From Dactylonectria macrodidyma (taxonomy: Eukaryota; Ascomycota; Sordariomycetes; Hypocreales; Nectriaceae), in assembly GCA_020744425.1 (NCBI GenBank), contig JAGMUV010000012.1:434001-498000 (forward strand): a stretch of DNA of 64,000 bases. The letters are read 5' to 3'. A model generated the notes under the pieces. That model was not told where the DNA came from, ran no database searches, and saw only the letters and a list, made by a program, of their open reading frames with translations. Numbering within the stretch: position 1 is the stretch's first letter; the number at the start of each line of letters is the position of its first letter. Positions 22,544 through 33,000 of the stretch are shown here, in pieces. Both the position numbers and the translations under genes were made by a program.

Positions 22544-23126
22544 TTGCCGGGTTGCGATGTGCTGAAGGATTGAAAGTTACGCGACCTATGGATTGATAAG
22601 CATGCATTTTGCTTTCATAGAGGTGCATTGCCCGGAAGGAAGTGAACTTAGTATAGATCTTGGAACTTTTTAAGAATCTTGGCGATGTTTTCATTAATAA
22701 CAAGGCAGCCTTTTTTTATAAAAATGAAATAGTTTTGAAATTCGGGTAACGAAAGTTGCTATACATACGAACGTAGAAACTAAGGTGGAACTGTCACACT
22801 TTTAGCCACTACGGCAAAAGGGAATGCACTCCGCTATTGCGAGTGCCTATTACAGTGTATATTCCGTGCGACAGAAACTTATGACCTTGATACTCTTCAA
22901 GGGATGCAAGGACCAGGCGAAAATCCCATGAAAGTGCCCGTTACATGGCTCTGTTCGAGAAATTGTGGTCTCTAGTTATTCCAATGCTGGCATACACGGT
23001 CGCGCATTCTTGCTGACCCACCAAATAGAATAAGAAATAAACAACCTTATCTTATGATTTGAGCTTCTAGTGCTGTCTAAGCCTGGGCGTCTGAAGCTAT
23101 CCAACAATGTCGGGCAATTTAGCACT
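22544..23126. other. Intergenic stretch
   Basis: 3' flank of the exchanger gene and downstream flank of a decayed minus-strand frame. No gene was seen. Confidence 0.5.
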
Positions 23127-23466
23127 TCACTCAGAGAGCTTTGTCTTGTTAGATAACACAACTTCAGCCTTGCGACGGCGAACCAGGTCAGGAAGGACCT
23201 TGCCATCACCATGAACCTACTTAGGAAGATCTTCGGAAATGACCGCCTTGGGGTTCTCCCGATTGTTGAGATTCCGGATGAGTCTCGATGACTGAGCGGC
23301 ACCGCAGCCGACATTAAAAGACTAGCTAACCAAGGCGCCGTACTGGTTTAGGTTGAGTGTCACCTTGTCATAGTCACGGTGGTGATGCGGTTCTAGAAAC
23401 GCTACTATGGGGAGAGGGTGGTCAGCATACTGGATCAATCCTTCGGGAGCATCGAGAGCCACGTAC
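23127..23466 (-). pseudogene. Unidentified decayed gene fragment with internal stops
   Basis: One minus-strand frame reads VALDAPEGLIQYADHPLPIVAFLEP, then YDKVTLNLNQYGALVS, a TAG, then SFNVGCGAAQSSRLIRNLNNREN and PKAVISEDLPK, another TAG, then VHGDGKVLPDLVRRRKAEV and a final TGA at 23127. Staying in one frame through two stops, with protein-like composition, suggests a former coding sequence. I cannot name the family. Its upstream edge coincides with the broken end of the Helitron-type frame (23422-25413), so it may be the sequence into which that element's fragment was joined. Confidence 0.35.
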
Positions 23467-25413
23467 AGCCATATCCTGCGCGAGAGGTTTCTTGCTGTTG
23501 GCCTGAGATAGCGGGATAGGGTATTTGACATAAGGGAAGCAGCTAGGGAAGGTTTTTGGGAAATACGCTGGGGAAAAAAAGTCCGCGAACTCGCGACCAT
23601 GTGATACTCGGATGAACGGACGCTCGGAGGAGCCATGAACCTGCATCGACGGGGCCTCGCCTGCACCACCTTCGTACCTATCGTCGAACTGGCGCTCTGC
23701 CTGAAGCGCCAGACTGATAAACTCTAGCTTGTCTTGCTCTGCGAAGGCAGCCTGCTCGTCGATCGGGAACATCGCCGACGAGTGTAACTCAAACACTCGC
23801 TCTGACGTTTCCTCCGCCGTCGCCTCCTCCAAGCTAGGGGGTTGTTGTACGCCATGCGCAGGCTCGGATCGTCCAGGAATACACTTAGATCTTTCTGCTA
23901 GCTCTATCGCGATGTCCTCGACCGTCGACGCTTGACCGGGAGGGTCCTGCCCTCGATTAGTTGGAGGCACGATCTGTGCTGTCCGTATAAGCTCTTCTGC
24001 AGTCTCTTCTTCCCTCACCATGCGTTGGTAGGCTTGTGTTGGCACGTCGCTGCCGTCTTCGAAGGACCAACTTTCCATCTCCTCTTCGTTGATCACGATG
24101 TCGACGGAGAGGGGGTTGTTTGCTCTCAGCCATTGTAACGCTATGCGGATCGCACTGGGTCGAACGCTGAGCAGTTTACCCACATCTCGAGGCGTGGGCC
24201 GCTCCAGGCCGGTCCAAATCACATGCACCTGCTCCAGTGTCGACACAAGTGGGTGCGGCAGAATCGTGGCAGCCAAAGACTCCACGTCGTTGGGGAACAC
24301 CGTGATGTGACCCGCGACGTGCTTCCGATATGTCGGGCCGGTTAGCTGGCCACGTTGGATGCTGAACTTGGTGATGAACCCGTATGCCGCATTGAGAGAG
24401 ATCAGCTTCTCCTCGAGAGGGGTAAGGTCTTTCAGCTCCTTTGGATACCGACCCTCGCAGCCGATGAGCATCGTGCTCCCCATGCATGCCTCCGGGACCC
24501 TGCCTCGGTCGAAAGCCGCTCGACAGGAAAAGCATATCGGCACTACGGTCTTGCCGCCTCCATCTGGGAAGCATCTCTTACACGCCAGTAAGTTGGTCAT
24601 TGCTGAACGAACCTCATCAGGCAACGCCCTTTTCCAGTCGACATGGTCTAGGTCCCGTGGCTTCTTCTGTAGATAGCAAGCCGAGCATACTGCTATCTCC
24701 ATGCTGCCTTCATCGTGGAAGGCTTTCAGAAAGGACTGAACTGTGTTGATCTTACGATTTGCAGGCACAGGGTTGCACCAATCGCGGCGATTCGAGGCCG
24801 CTTGCTTCTCTTGGAAGGACTGCTCTACTGCTTGCATCAGCCTGCCTAGAGCTCCCTTTTGCCGCATAATCATCTCCATGGACATCAGGTCAGGAGGAAC
24901 TGCCTGTTGGGCCGGGATGGTGCCAGAAGGTCCATCTTGCCTTGGCCGACGACGTCTTTGGTCATTGTCAGTCTTCGCGCGCTTAAGAGACCTCGGGTGC
25001 CCCAAGAAGGATTCATACTCCGGGTTTGGTAAATGTAGCTCCTGTCTCGCCTCCCTAGCTCGTCGACGGCGCTTTCTCGTGTGCGACGCCAGCTCCTCTC
25101 GACGTCGAGCCTCCTCCTCTTGACGCCGACGGTGTCTCTCCAGCCACTGTCTTCTCTCTTCAGCTTGTGGGTCGCGTTCTCTTTCTAGTTCCTGCTGTCG
25201 TATCCTCTCCTCTTGTTGGCGGCGGCGTTCTTCTTCCCGCTGCCGAATTGTCTCCGCCCGTTTCTCCACTCGTTGGCGCCGGCGCTCTTCCTTCTGCAGC
25301 CATCTTGCCGTCTGCTGCTGCTGGGTAGGCATTTTTGTCTGTGGTGGAGTGGGTAGGAAAAAAGGATCATATGATTCAGACATGCTGAAGTACTCAGTGA
25401 GGCTCCTCTTCAA
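23422..25413 (-). pseudogene. Helitron-type protein, N-terminal part only (truncated)
   Basis: A 663-codon frame begins with a long Arg/Glu/Gln-rich coiled-coil-like segment (about residues 30-140). It continues with paired-cysteine motifs (CSACYLQKK, CKRCFP, CFSC) and a DUF6570-like region (LNAAYGFITKFSIQRG to about VDIVI). It then reaches GREFADFFSPAYFPKTFPSCFPY, the point where Helitron proteins enter the helitron-like N-terminal domain. After about 23500 the family likeness stops: the HUH nuclease and helicase parts are missing. It lies head-to-head with the complete Helitron gene that starts at 26339. It is probably a 3'-truncated copy of a different Helitron family. Confidence 0.7.
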
Positions 25414-26338
25414 ATGTATTGGCGTATAGCGACAAATCGCGTCGGTGAGTTCTATGTCAATGATTCTGTAGGTTCCTTAAAATGAACTTTTTCTCTAGAA
25501 AGGAGATACATATGAGGAGGTCTAAAGGAGATAACGACCGACAGTATGGAACACCTTTCTTAATCCATCTTTACTAAAATTACGGGCTCTAATCACTGTC
25601 AAAAGCAATACCAGTCCTTGAACTTCTATTGATGTTTTACATAAGAAAAACTGTCACTGCTATCTATAGCAATAGCTGCTATCTATACCAATTGCCGCTA
25701 GAAGACGGAGCTGTCATTAGGATACGAGGAATTATTTGCTTTTTCCTTTTCAGCTATAATTCAGCCCGAAGGGCGTTTACTCAGTCAGAAAGGATAGCAT
25801 AAAACCTCTTCTGATTGGCCAATTAGCCTGGCCTGTAGTCAACTCGTGCGCGAATTGGTCGGCTGCTAACGCCACCAAATGAAGGCCTCGCTACAAACCA
25901 CCCCCTTATTAGCGTTGACTAGGTAACTAGCTAGCTTGGCAAACTCTCCAACAGCTTTCAGTTCTTCTTTTCTTCTATGCCATCAATTTGTTGGGTTGCT
26001 AAGCACGATCCTGACTGAATAACCCCCGTGCCCTTTACTCCTTACACTAACCTATGTGGCGGCTGCTTCCCTTCTCTGTCGAATCTATCAAACCCATCAG
26101 GTTGCTAACGGTATCTAGGTTCACATATTACCTCCGCAGCTGGCCTACCTCTCCAGATTCCCCGGTTACCCTGCCTCCGGGAAGCAGTGCAGTTTCCTCC
26201 CTGATCATTAAGACCTGATCTAACTACCTCAAAGACAGCCTCTCCATCGAGTTCTATTACGGTATTGGACGTAAGCCTCCCTGCCCGAGCGATAACTAGC
26301 AGTCTAGGTGGGTAAGAGGTGGATACATATACGGCTAG
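25414..26338. other. Space between two divergent Helitron-type genes, with hairpin
   Basis: There is no gene here. A perfect short hairpin GCCCGAAGGGC lies at 25764-25774 in the context AATTCAGCCCGAAGGGCG. A related motif occurs on the opposite strand at 31620-31630, beyond the Helitron gene. TGCTATCTATA is present twice near 25660-25685. This region probably includes the 5' terminus of the complete Helitron. Confidence 0.5.
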
Positions 26339-29300
26339 ATGGAGGACGATATACCCCAAGCAGTTCGAAACTGCCGTACTTGCAAGCAAGACCTGCCCGA
26401 AGTCAAATTTCGAAGCGTCAAGGACCCTACGAAGTTTACAGTGGACTGTGCTAGCTGTAGGACACGTCGAAGGGAACGTGTAACCGAATCCCGAGCCGCC
26501 GTTGCCGCCATGCGGAATATCGCCTTGCGGCTATCGCCACGCAGAACCACGAAGAGGACCGATTCTCTAGCTAACCTGACGCCTCCAAGGCGGACTGCGC
26601 CAAGGCCTGCGTCTGTGCACGGCTCACAACCTCCCGCTACGCCTGCTTTATTCCGTGGCCTGGCGCCCGCACTCCAGGGACTGCCTAGACCTCTGCCGAG
26701 GCCACCTACCCCAAGCGCGGTAGAGGGACCTTCCCCTATCACTCCTACCCTTAGCCTGCCAACAGTAGTTCTGGGCACGCCGATTCCTCAAACGCCGATT
26801 CCTCAAGGCACTCTTCTAACGGCTCCTATTGTGCTAGGCACGCCTATATCACAGGAATCGTTCCCTACCACTCCTTCATTACTGCCACAGGGTCATCGCC
26901 GCGGCCGCTATACACGTCAAGGCGCACATGCTCAAGAGCGACAGTTTGACCAGATAGTTGATCTACCTTTTACAAGGGACCTTAACTTGCCTGCCCTTAG
27001 TGAGGAGGATCAGGCCCTTGTGCGGGAGTTCTATACTGCCCTGGATGACGACAAGATGCATAGTTGCATTCGCTGCCGGGAGCATTGGTTCGATATGAAG
27101 AGAAATAGCTTGAAAATCTGCAGCCGCTGCATTAGTCGAGACAGGGAGAGAACCCCTAACGAGCCCTACTTCTTTAGCGCTGCGAATAACCTTGACTTCG
27201 GGGAAGTCCCCGGTAATCTACCTGATCTAACGATGGTTGAGGAGATGCTGATTGCTAGGGTTCACGTACACGTGAAAGTCCTACAGGTACGTGGTGCTCA
27301 ATACAAATACCGCGGTCACGTTGTCCACTTCCTTCGCAATGTTGGTAGGCTATTTGAAGAGCTCCCAGTCCTACCTGAAGAACTAGATATCATACTCCTG
27401 CGGCCTCCTAATATGGAGGGCGACCCTCACTTCCAGCAGCAGTTTGCTCGCGATTTCCGGGTACGCCGCTCATGCCTGTTGACCTGGCTCCATTACCTAC
27501 ACCGCCACCACCCGGGCTATCGCGATATCGTTATGAGGCAGGATCGCTTGCAACGGCTTCCTCTTGACGACAGCATAGTTGCTTCCATTGCTTGCCAAGT
27601 GGCTGACATACCTGACGGCGAGGTCCCCCAAGGCCCCGTTGAGGAGGTTGTAGAAGAGGATCCTTGCGATGCTGACGCATCAGCGATCCCGAATTTGCAG
27701 GTTACCGATACCGAATTAAACGCCCTGCAGTCCCGATTCCTTCATGGTACCCCTGACCCTGAGCGTATGGCCGATATTGAGCATATGCAGCCTAGCGCGC
27801 AGGCTCAACACCAGATGCCACTACCTTCCATTCGCAGGACTCCTATCAACGAATTCAACCGTTCCCAGCCGCTATTAACGCTCGCGTTCCCTACTCTCTA
27901 CCCTGACGGCAAGGCCGACTTCGTGGAGCCTCGCCTACGGAGCATCACGTACCAGGACTACCTTGCCCATGCGATGAGATGGCAAGACGGACGTTTTGCC
28001 CGCCATAAGACGTGGCCTTTCGTCGCCCTCAACACGCTGTTACGTGCGCAGGTCAGAAAGCGAAGCAACTACTTAGTCAAGCAACACGAAGGCCGCCGTC
28101 AACCTCTTACGCGCGCTGACATAGAGGAAGCGATGGCTAAGCCTGACGAGCCAGAGGCTCAGGCCCTGATCCAGTCGATCACGCGCCAAGCCGCCGTAAT
28201 CAGGGGCACCCGTCCATATTGGTATAAGCAAAGGAAGGAATTGGAGGCATATGCCTACAATCTAGGCAGGCCTGGCCTTTTCGTTACAGCAAGTGCAGCT
28301 GATTACCACTGGGAGTCCCTGTATCGTCATATGCCTCGATTCCAAGAGTGGAAAGCAGCCCCTGAGGCGGCGCGGATGACTCTGTCCCGGCAATTACTGC
28401 GAGATAATGCTCACATTGCCGCTTATCACTTCCATAAGCGTTATACGCTCTTTAGGACTATTGTCCTGAAGCAGAAGTTCAACCTAACGGACTTTTGGGG
28501 TCGCTATGAGTGGCAGGGCAGGGGTTCCAGCCATCACCACGGCCTATATTGGTTAAGTAGTCACCCAGACTTAGATCCTGATAATAGTCAGTCCCGGGAG
28601 CGATTCGCCCGAATCTGGGGATATCACGTATCTGCTGTGAACCCAGAGCCTCAGCGGGTACAGGCGCCTGGGGAAGGGAATCCCCTGATTAGCAATCTAT
28701 TAGAGCATCCCCTTACCGTTGGGTTCCTATCAATGGTAGTTAACCGCGTGCAACGACACCGCTGTAATAACTATTGTATGCAGCTCAATAAACATACTAA
28801 GCAGGTCGAGTGCCGCTTTGGATTTCCTCACGGGCAACGCCTACTAGCCTCCTTAGAAAAGGTTCCTTATTCTAAGCACTGGAGCTTTAGGGGCGAGCGG
28901 AATGATAGCCAGATTAACCACTATAACCGCTTGCTTACAATTGCGTGGCTGGCTAATACAGATATCTCCCCCTGCACGAGCCTACAGCAGGTAATCGATT
29001 ATGCAGCTAAATACTGCTCCAAGTCAGAAAAGAAAAGTGAGTCTTTTGCTCAGATTGGGAAGGCCCTGATGCCCCGGGTCAAGGACCACAACCCCCTGAT
29101 TTCCTTCACGTCAAAGCTCCTAAATCAGCTCGTTGCTGAGCGGGATTACTCAAAACAGGAGGTTAGCCACTTGCTCCTCGGCCTGCCGTTACAGGAGGGC
29201 TCACGAACCTGCCTATACGTTGATTGCCGTAATCCTGACAGGCATTCCCGCTCTCTACGGATCGATGGCGATGAGGTTGACGAGGCCCCCAACGTCTACG

Positions 29301-31680
29301 AAAAGTACTGTCGACGCCCAGAAGCCCTAGAGGACCTGACCTATGTTTCCTTTCTCAAATACTGGAATTTCTGCTCTAAGGACCCTTCTAAGTGGAAGCA
29401 ATGGCAGCCAGGCAATGTTAATGGCAGGCCTCGTGTATTGGTCTACTTTCCTCGCTATCAGGCTGATCCAGAAGGTCAACAGTGGCCAGATTACTGCCGT
29501 GTAAAGCTAACATTAAACCACCCACATCGCCGGCTTGATGAGCTCCTCACATTTAACGGCCAGCGTTTTAATTCTCACGCTCAGGCCTTCTCCTATTGTT
29601 GGCAGCACCACCGTCATGGTGATGACCATTACGGCCGGCCAAAAGAGGCTCGATTACAACCTCAAGAGGATCAGTACGAGACTCTGCCTGTGGAGGAAGA
29701 ATTTGATGACGAAGACTGGATCCGCCTCGCCGCCCTTTTACCTGACAACCCCCTTACCCAGGAAGATCTTGACCTACTTGGCCGCCGCGATATCGACGTC
29801 AATTACGACTGGACACGGCATGTGGGCACTTATCCGGAACTTCGAGACGGCTACTGGAAAGACCTTATCGCTAGCCACCCTATAGCCAACGATGTGGAGG
29901 TCCTTGGCCCTCACTGGCGTGACCAGCTTAACCCACAACAACGGCTCGTGTACGACACCTTTATGGGCCACTTCCAGGCACGAAATCCTACTCAAATCCT
30001 TCTCCACGTTGACGGTGGTGGTGGTACAGGCAAGTCCTTCCTTATCAAGGTGCTTTCCTCCCATCTTCAGGCGGCTGCCTTACCGAATCCTAGCCCTATT
30101 TGCCGCGTAGCGCCAACAGGCGTTGCGAGTAACCAGATACAGGGCAGCACCATACATTCGTTGCTACGTCTCCCAGTGCGTGGTGCTTTTACCGACCTTC
30201 CCCCAGCTGACGCAGCCGCCCTTCAGTCCCGTCTACGGCACGTCAAGTACCTCGTTATCGATGAAAAGAGCATGCTAGGGCTTGAGCAGCTGGCGCGGAT
30301 CGATTCCCGACTGCGGCAGGCCTTTCCACAGCGTAGATTCGAGTTCTTTGGTGGTGTGAGCGTGTTGCTTGTAGGCGATTTCTTCCAGTTACCACCAGTC
30401 CGGCAAAAGCCTCTGTATTCGACTAGCACGAGCCTGTCTTCGTTAGAAATGAGAGGGCAAGTGGCCTACCGGTTATTTGACCGCACCGTCTTCCTGACCA
30501 CGGTACAGCGCCAGGCTGGTGATGACCAGGCCCGGTTCCGTCAGGCCTTGCAGGAACTGCGTGAAGTTAAGTTATCTATACCGTCCTGGAACCTCCTTAG
30601 CAATCGGGTACAGGCCAAGCTAACGCAGAGCGAGGTTGACAGATTCAGGGCCGCTTTGCGGGTGTATTCTACAAAAGCCCGCGTCAACGAATACAATTAC
30701 GAGCATATGGTACACCTCAACGCCCCGACAATACAGGTAGAGGCAAAGAATCAGGGCAACGGCGCGGGGCAGGCGGCAAGCGACCATGCTGGCAATCTAT
30801 CTAACAAGTTTCCTGTTGCTAAGGGCGCCAGGGTAATGCTCACGACTAATTTATGGCAGCCAGCTGGCCTAGTTAACGGCGCCCAGGGTACTGTATACGA
30901 TATCGCCTGGAATGCAGGCGCCAAACCATGGGAAGACCCTCCAGCCGTTATTATGGTGGATTTCGATAGCTACGATGGACCGCCGTATCTAACAACTAAC
31001 GATGGCAGGAAAATCGTACCCATCCTTCCAGTCACGCGTGATTTCCTAGTGGGCAACGAGACTTGCGCTCGTACGCAGTTTCCCCTGATCGTGGCATTCG
31101 CTATCACTGTTCACAAATGCCAGAGCCTAACGAAGGATCAGATAGTTACTGACCTCGCTACACGCGACTTCCAGGCCGGTATTAGTTATGTTGCTGTCTC
31201 ACGAGTTACCTCGCTGCAGGGCCTACTCCTTGAGGCGCCTTTCGATCGTCAGAGCCTCTATAACCACACGCCCACGGAAGGTTTATACGCCTGCGCTTCC
31301 TATGTACTGCGTTTGTGGCTAACTATAAGGCAGGGATGAAGATGCGCCTTGCTGACCAACAACGCCGTCAGGCTCAACAGCTTACCGATCCGCCGTATCC
31401 ACCACGCTACATTGACTGACGTTTTCCTATAAGCTACAGGGAAAGGGGAGGTTTGACAGACGGTATATAGTTAGATTGGGTGTGTCAGGAAGCGTGAGAG
31501 GGAACAAACTTCCTTACTACAGGTTTCAAGCGGTTTAACAGCTGGTTACCCGCCGCAAGAGAAAGGGGGGCACTAGGGGGTCCTCCTAAGAGAGTTGAAT
31601 TGCAGATATACGATATTTACCCTTCGGGCTGGATATTCAGCCGTTAAGCCTCTTGCCTTGGCAACTTAACGGGTGTTCGA
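25740..31680 (+). mobile_element. Complete Helitron-like rolling-circle element (ends approximate)
   Basis: The element is defined by its intact Rep/helicase gene (26339-31339). Ends are approximate. The CAGCCCGAAGGG hairpin context appears in inverted orientation near 25764 and 31620, and a second stem (CCGTTAAG...CTTAACGG, 31641-31672) follows on the right. I did not find an unambiguous TC...CTRR pair with an A/T insertion site. If the two flanking motifs are real termini, the pattern is like the asymmetric terminal inverted repeats of Helitron2-type elements; this is inference. Confidence 0.55.
26339..31339 (+). CDS. Helitron Rep/helicase (HUH nuclease plus Pif1-like helicase), 1666 aa, open
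   Basis: This protein would cut and join single strands and unwind DNA for rolling-circle transposition. In order: zinc-type cysteine pairs at about residues 12-40 (CRTCKQ...CASCR), a Pro/Thr-rich linker, a second cysteine cluster near 240-265 (CIRCREH...CSRC), and a DUF6570-like region at about 290-430. The helitron-like N domain follows from FPTLYPDGKADF (about 520). The HUH motif lies in SSHHHGLYW (about 730) and the tyrosine motif in IDYAAKYCSK (about 888). Pif1-like helicase motifs run from about 1200: GGGGTGKS, VIDEKSML, GDFFQLPPV and YVAVSRVTSLQG. The single long exon has no stop, and all catalytic motifs are present, so this copy could be autonomous. The size fits fungal Helitrons. 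Confidence 0.92.
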   Translation: MEDDIPQAVRNCRTCKQDLPEVKFRSVKDPTKFTVDCASCRTRRRERVTESRAAVAAMRNIALRLSPRRTTKRTDSLANLTPPRRTAPRPASVHGSQPPATPALFRGLAPALQGLPRPLPRPPTPSAVEGPSPITPTLSLPTVVLGTPIPQTPIPQGTLLTAPIVLGTPISQESFPTTPSLLPQGHRRGRYTRQGAHAQERQFDQIVDLPFTRDLNLPALSEEDQALVREFYTALDDDKMHSCIRCREHWFDMKRNSLKICSRCISRDRERTPNEPYFFSAANNLDFGEVPGNLPDLTMVEEMLIARVHVHVKVLQVRGAQYKYRGHVVHFLRNVGRLFEELPVLPEELDIILLRPPNMEGDPHFQQQFARDFRVRRSCLLTWLHYLHRHHPGYRDIVMRQDRLQRLPLDDSIVASIACQVADIPDGEVPQGPVEEVVEEDPCDADASAIPNLQVTDTELNALQSRFLHGTPDPERMADIEHMQPSAQAQHQMPLPSIRRTPINEFNRSQPLLTLAFPTLYPDGKADFVEPRLRSITYQDYLAHAMRWQDGRFARHKTWPFVALNTLLRAQVRKRSNYLVKQHEGRRQPLTRADIEEAMAKPDEPEAQALIQSITRQAAVIRGTRPYWYKQRKELEAYAYNLGRPGLFVTASAADYHWESLYRHMPRFQEWKAAPEAARMTLSRQLLRDNAHIAAYHFHKRYTLFRTIVLKQKFNLTDFWGRYEWQGRGSSHHHGLYWLSSHPDLDPDNSQSRERFARIWGYHVSAVNPEPQRVQAPGEGNPLISNLLEHPLTVGFLSMVVNRVQRHRCNNYCMQLNKHTKQVECRFGFPHGQRLLASLEKVPYSKHWSFRGERNDSQINHYNRLLTIAWLANTDISPCTSLQQVIDYAAKYCSKSEKKSESFAQIGKALMPRVKDHNPLISFTSKLLNQLVAERDYSKQEVSHLLLGLPLQEGSRTCLYVDCRNPDRHSRSLRIDGDEVDEAPNVYEKYCRRPEALEDLTYVSFLKYWNFCSKDPSKWKQWQPGNVNGRPRVLVYFPRYQADPEGQQWPDYCRVKLTLNHPHRRLDELLTFNGQRFNSHAQAFSYCWQHHRHGDDHYGRPKEARLQPQEDQYETLPVEEEFDDEDWIRLAALLPDNPLTQEDLDLLGRRDIDVNYDWTRHVGTYPELRDGYWKDLIASHPIANDVEVLGPHWRDQLNPQQRLVYDTFMGHFQARNPTQILLHVDGGGGTGKSFLIKVLSSHLQAAALPNPSPICRVAPTGVASNQIQGSTIHSLLRLPVRGAFTDLPPADAAALQSRLRHVKYLVIDEKSMLGLEQLARIDSRLRQAFPQRRFEFFGGVSVLLVGDFFQLPPVRQKPLYSTSTSLSSLEMRGQVAYRLFDRTVFLTTVQRQAGDDQARFRQALQELREVKLSIPSWNLLSNRVQAKLTQSEVDRFRAALRVYSTKARVNEYNYEHMVHLNAPTIQVEAKNQGNGAGQAASDHAGNLSNKFPVAKGARVMLTTNLWQPAGLVNGAQGTVYDIAWNAGAKPWEDPPAVIMVDFDSYDGPPYLTTNDGRKIVPILPVTRDFLVGNETCARTQFPLIVAFAITVHKCQSLTKDQIVTDLATRDFQAGISYVAVSRVTSLQGLLLEAPFDRQSLYNHTPTEGLYACASYVLRLWLTIRQG

Positions 31681-31958
31681 AGTATTTTACTATTTCAGCC
31701 ATGATGCTATTCACACCTAGCTGAACTGTTAGTCTCAAATGCCTCAGGCATCAACTATTGTTTCTTTCTTCTAAAATAAGATACAGTAGTAATGTACTAC
31801 ATCGACGTCAGGGTCGAAGCATTACTAAAAGTAGGATTTATCTACACAGCAAGCCAACATTTCCCACTGACGAAGACCCAACATTCTCTCTCCTTTGCCC
31901 TTGGCTCTCCTGAACTCATTTCACTTACAGTACTGCGCGTAATTCTATTACAACTAAC
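31340..31958. other. Helitron 3' flank
   Basis: No gene was seen. It contains the CCCTTCGGGCT motif (31620-31630) and a stem of CCGTTAAG with CTTAACGG (31641-31648, 31665-31672; 16-base loop), candidates for the Helitron 3' hairpin. Confidence 0.5.
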
Positions 31959-32261
31959 ATGGCTTCTCCCTCGGCCTCTGTAATTTACCCAATACCTCCG
32001 CTGCCAAACAAGCGTGGGCAGGGACCGATCGGTGCGGATCTCATCATCACCTACCATTCCGACCTAGCCCAGTGCGAAATCCTCCCAGCTGGCTCACGCT
32101 ATACGAATGCAGGGAACTTCAAGGCTGGAACCTTTATGGCGCCAGAAGATAAAGACACAACCATGTCCCTGCTCACATTCAGACCTTATCCTTGCCCTTA
32201 CGTATTTTACGTAAATATTATTGGGTCTTTGCGAGCCACTGACTCCAGTACGCAAGGCTAA
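31959..32261 (+). CDS. Hypothetical protein, 100 aa, whose end is copied in following repeats
   Basis: A frame starting MASPSASVIYPIPPLPNKRG reads like protein over its whole length and ends in TAA. No family is recognised. Its C-terminal part LLTFRPYPCPYVFYVNIIGS is repeated twice more downstream in decayed form (LTLRPHPCTYVKYVSVIRSV and a stretch with YPCSYVFHKNVIGSVAG). The gene may once have encoded a repeat protein, with later units now split off by stops. It may equally be a remnant itself. An upstream exon cannot be excluded. Confidence 0.35.
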   Translation: MASPSASVIYPIPPLPNKRGQGPIGADLIITYHSDLAQCEILPAGSRYTNAGNFKAGTFMAPEDKDTTMSLLTFRPYPCPYVFYVNIIGSLRATDSSTQG

Positions 32262-32466
32262 AGTGGACTCTGTGAGCATTGACCGTTTATGGCGCCACCA
32301 GATGCTTACACTCAGACCACATCCTTGCACTTATGTAAAATACGTAAGTGTCATCAGATCTGTTGCATGTACCAAGGAACTGACCCTGCTCACATTGAGA
32401 CGACTAAACAAGCAGTATCCTTGCTCTTACGTATTTCACAAAAATGTTATCGGATCTGTCGCAGGT
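32131..32466 (+). repeat. Three imperfect tandem copies of an approximately 75-105 bp unit
   Basis: Copy 1 (about 32131-32232) and copy 2 (about 32286-32359) both begin TTTATGGCGCCA and contain TCAGACC..ATCCTTGC.CTTA.GTA. Copy 3 (about 32381-32466) has CTGCTCACATTGAGAC, TATCCTTGCTCTTACGTATTT and GTTATCGGATCTGTCGCA. Copies 2 and 3 share the ATCRGATCTGTYGCA end. The repeat overlaps the end of the 100-aa frame. Confidence 0.75.
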
Positions 32467-32724
32467 TGTCAAGAAATTGACTGACACGCCGGACCAACAT
32501 CGCCTACGTACCCAGCTATAAGAGACTGGAAATGAATTATATAGAATTTAAAGGGATATTGAGAGTTATCATACTGTACGTGCCATTCTACAACTAAATG
32601 CGTCACCCGCTTCATCTTTTGCACAAGCACTTATAATTGTGAGCACAGACCATGCCGCAAGGGGGTACCTATGTATACATTGCATAAGCCATAACTGGCC
32701 TAAATCCTCGCTTGTTTATGTCGG

Positions 32725-33000
32725 ATGTCAGCTTCTGAAAAGTCTCACGAAGTACCCGAAAAATCTCAGGCAGAGCCAATCACAGCCGGGGTCAGCCCAG
32801 TGCAATATTGGAACCCAGTTGATATAATCAGGAACGTTGATGGTCACAGGGTGACTACAGTAACGGCGATGGAGGGCATCCTGGTGGCAACCAGTGCCTC
32901 TGAGAAGGCAGGAAAGGTAGGCATGGGCGGCATCGTTTGTGATACCCTGGGCATAGTAGACGATGATTGTTCTGCCCTAAATCACATCAGACTTTCATGA
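32725..33000 (+). CDS. Possible small hypothetical protein, 91 aa
   Basis: ATG at 32728 starts MSASEKSHEVPEKSQAEPIT, and the frame runs in hydrophilic, protein-like composition to a TGA at 33000. No domain was seen, and neighbours give no hint. Chance or a decayed gene are both possible. Confidence 0.25.
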   Translation: MSASEKSHEVPEKSQAEPITAGVSPVQYWNPVDIIRNVDGHRVTTVTAMEGILVATSASEKAGKVGMGGIVCDTLGIVDDDCSALNHIRLS

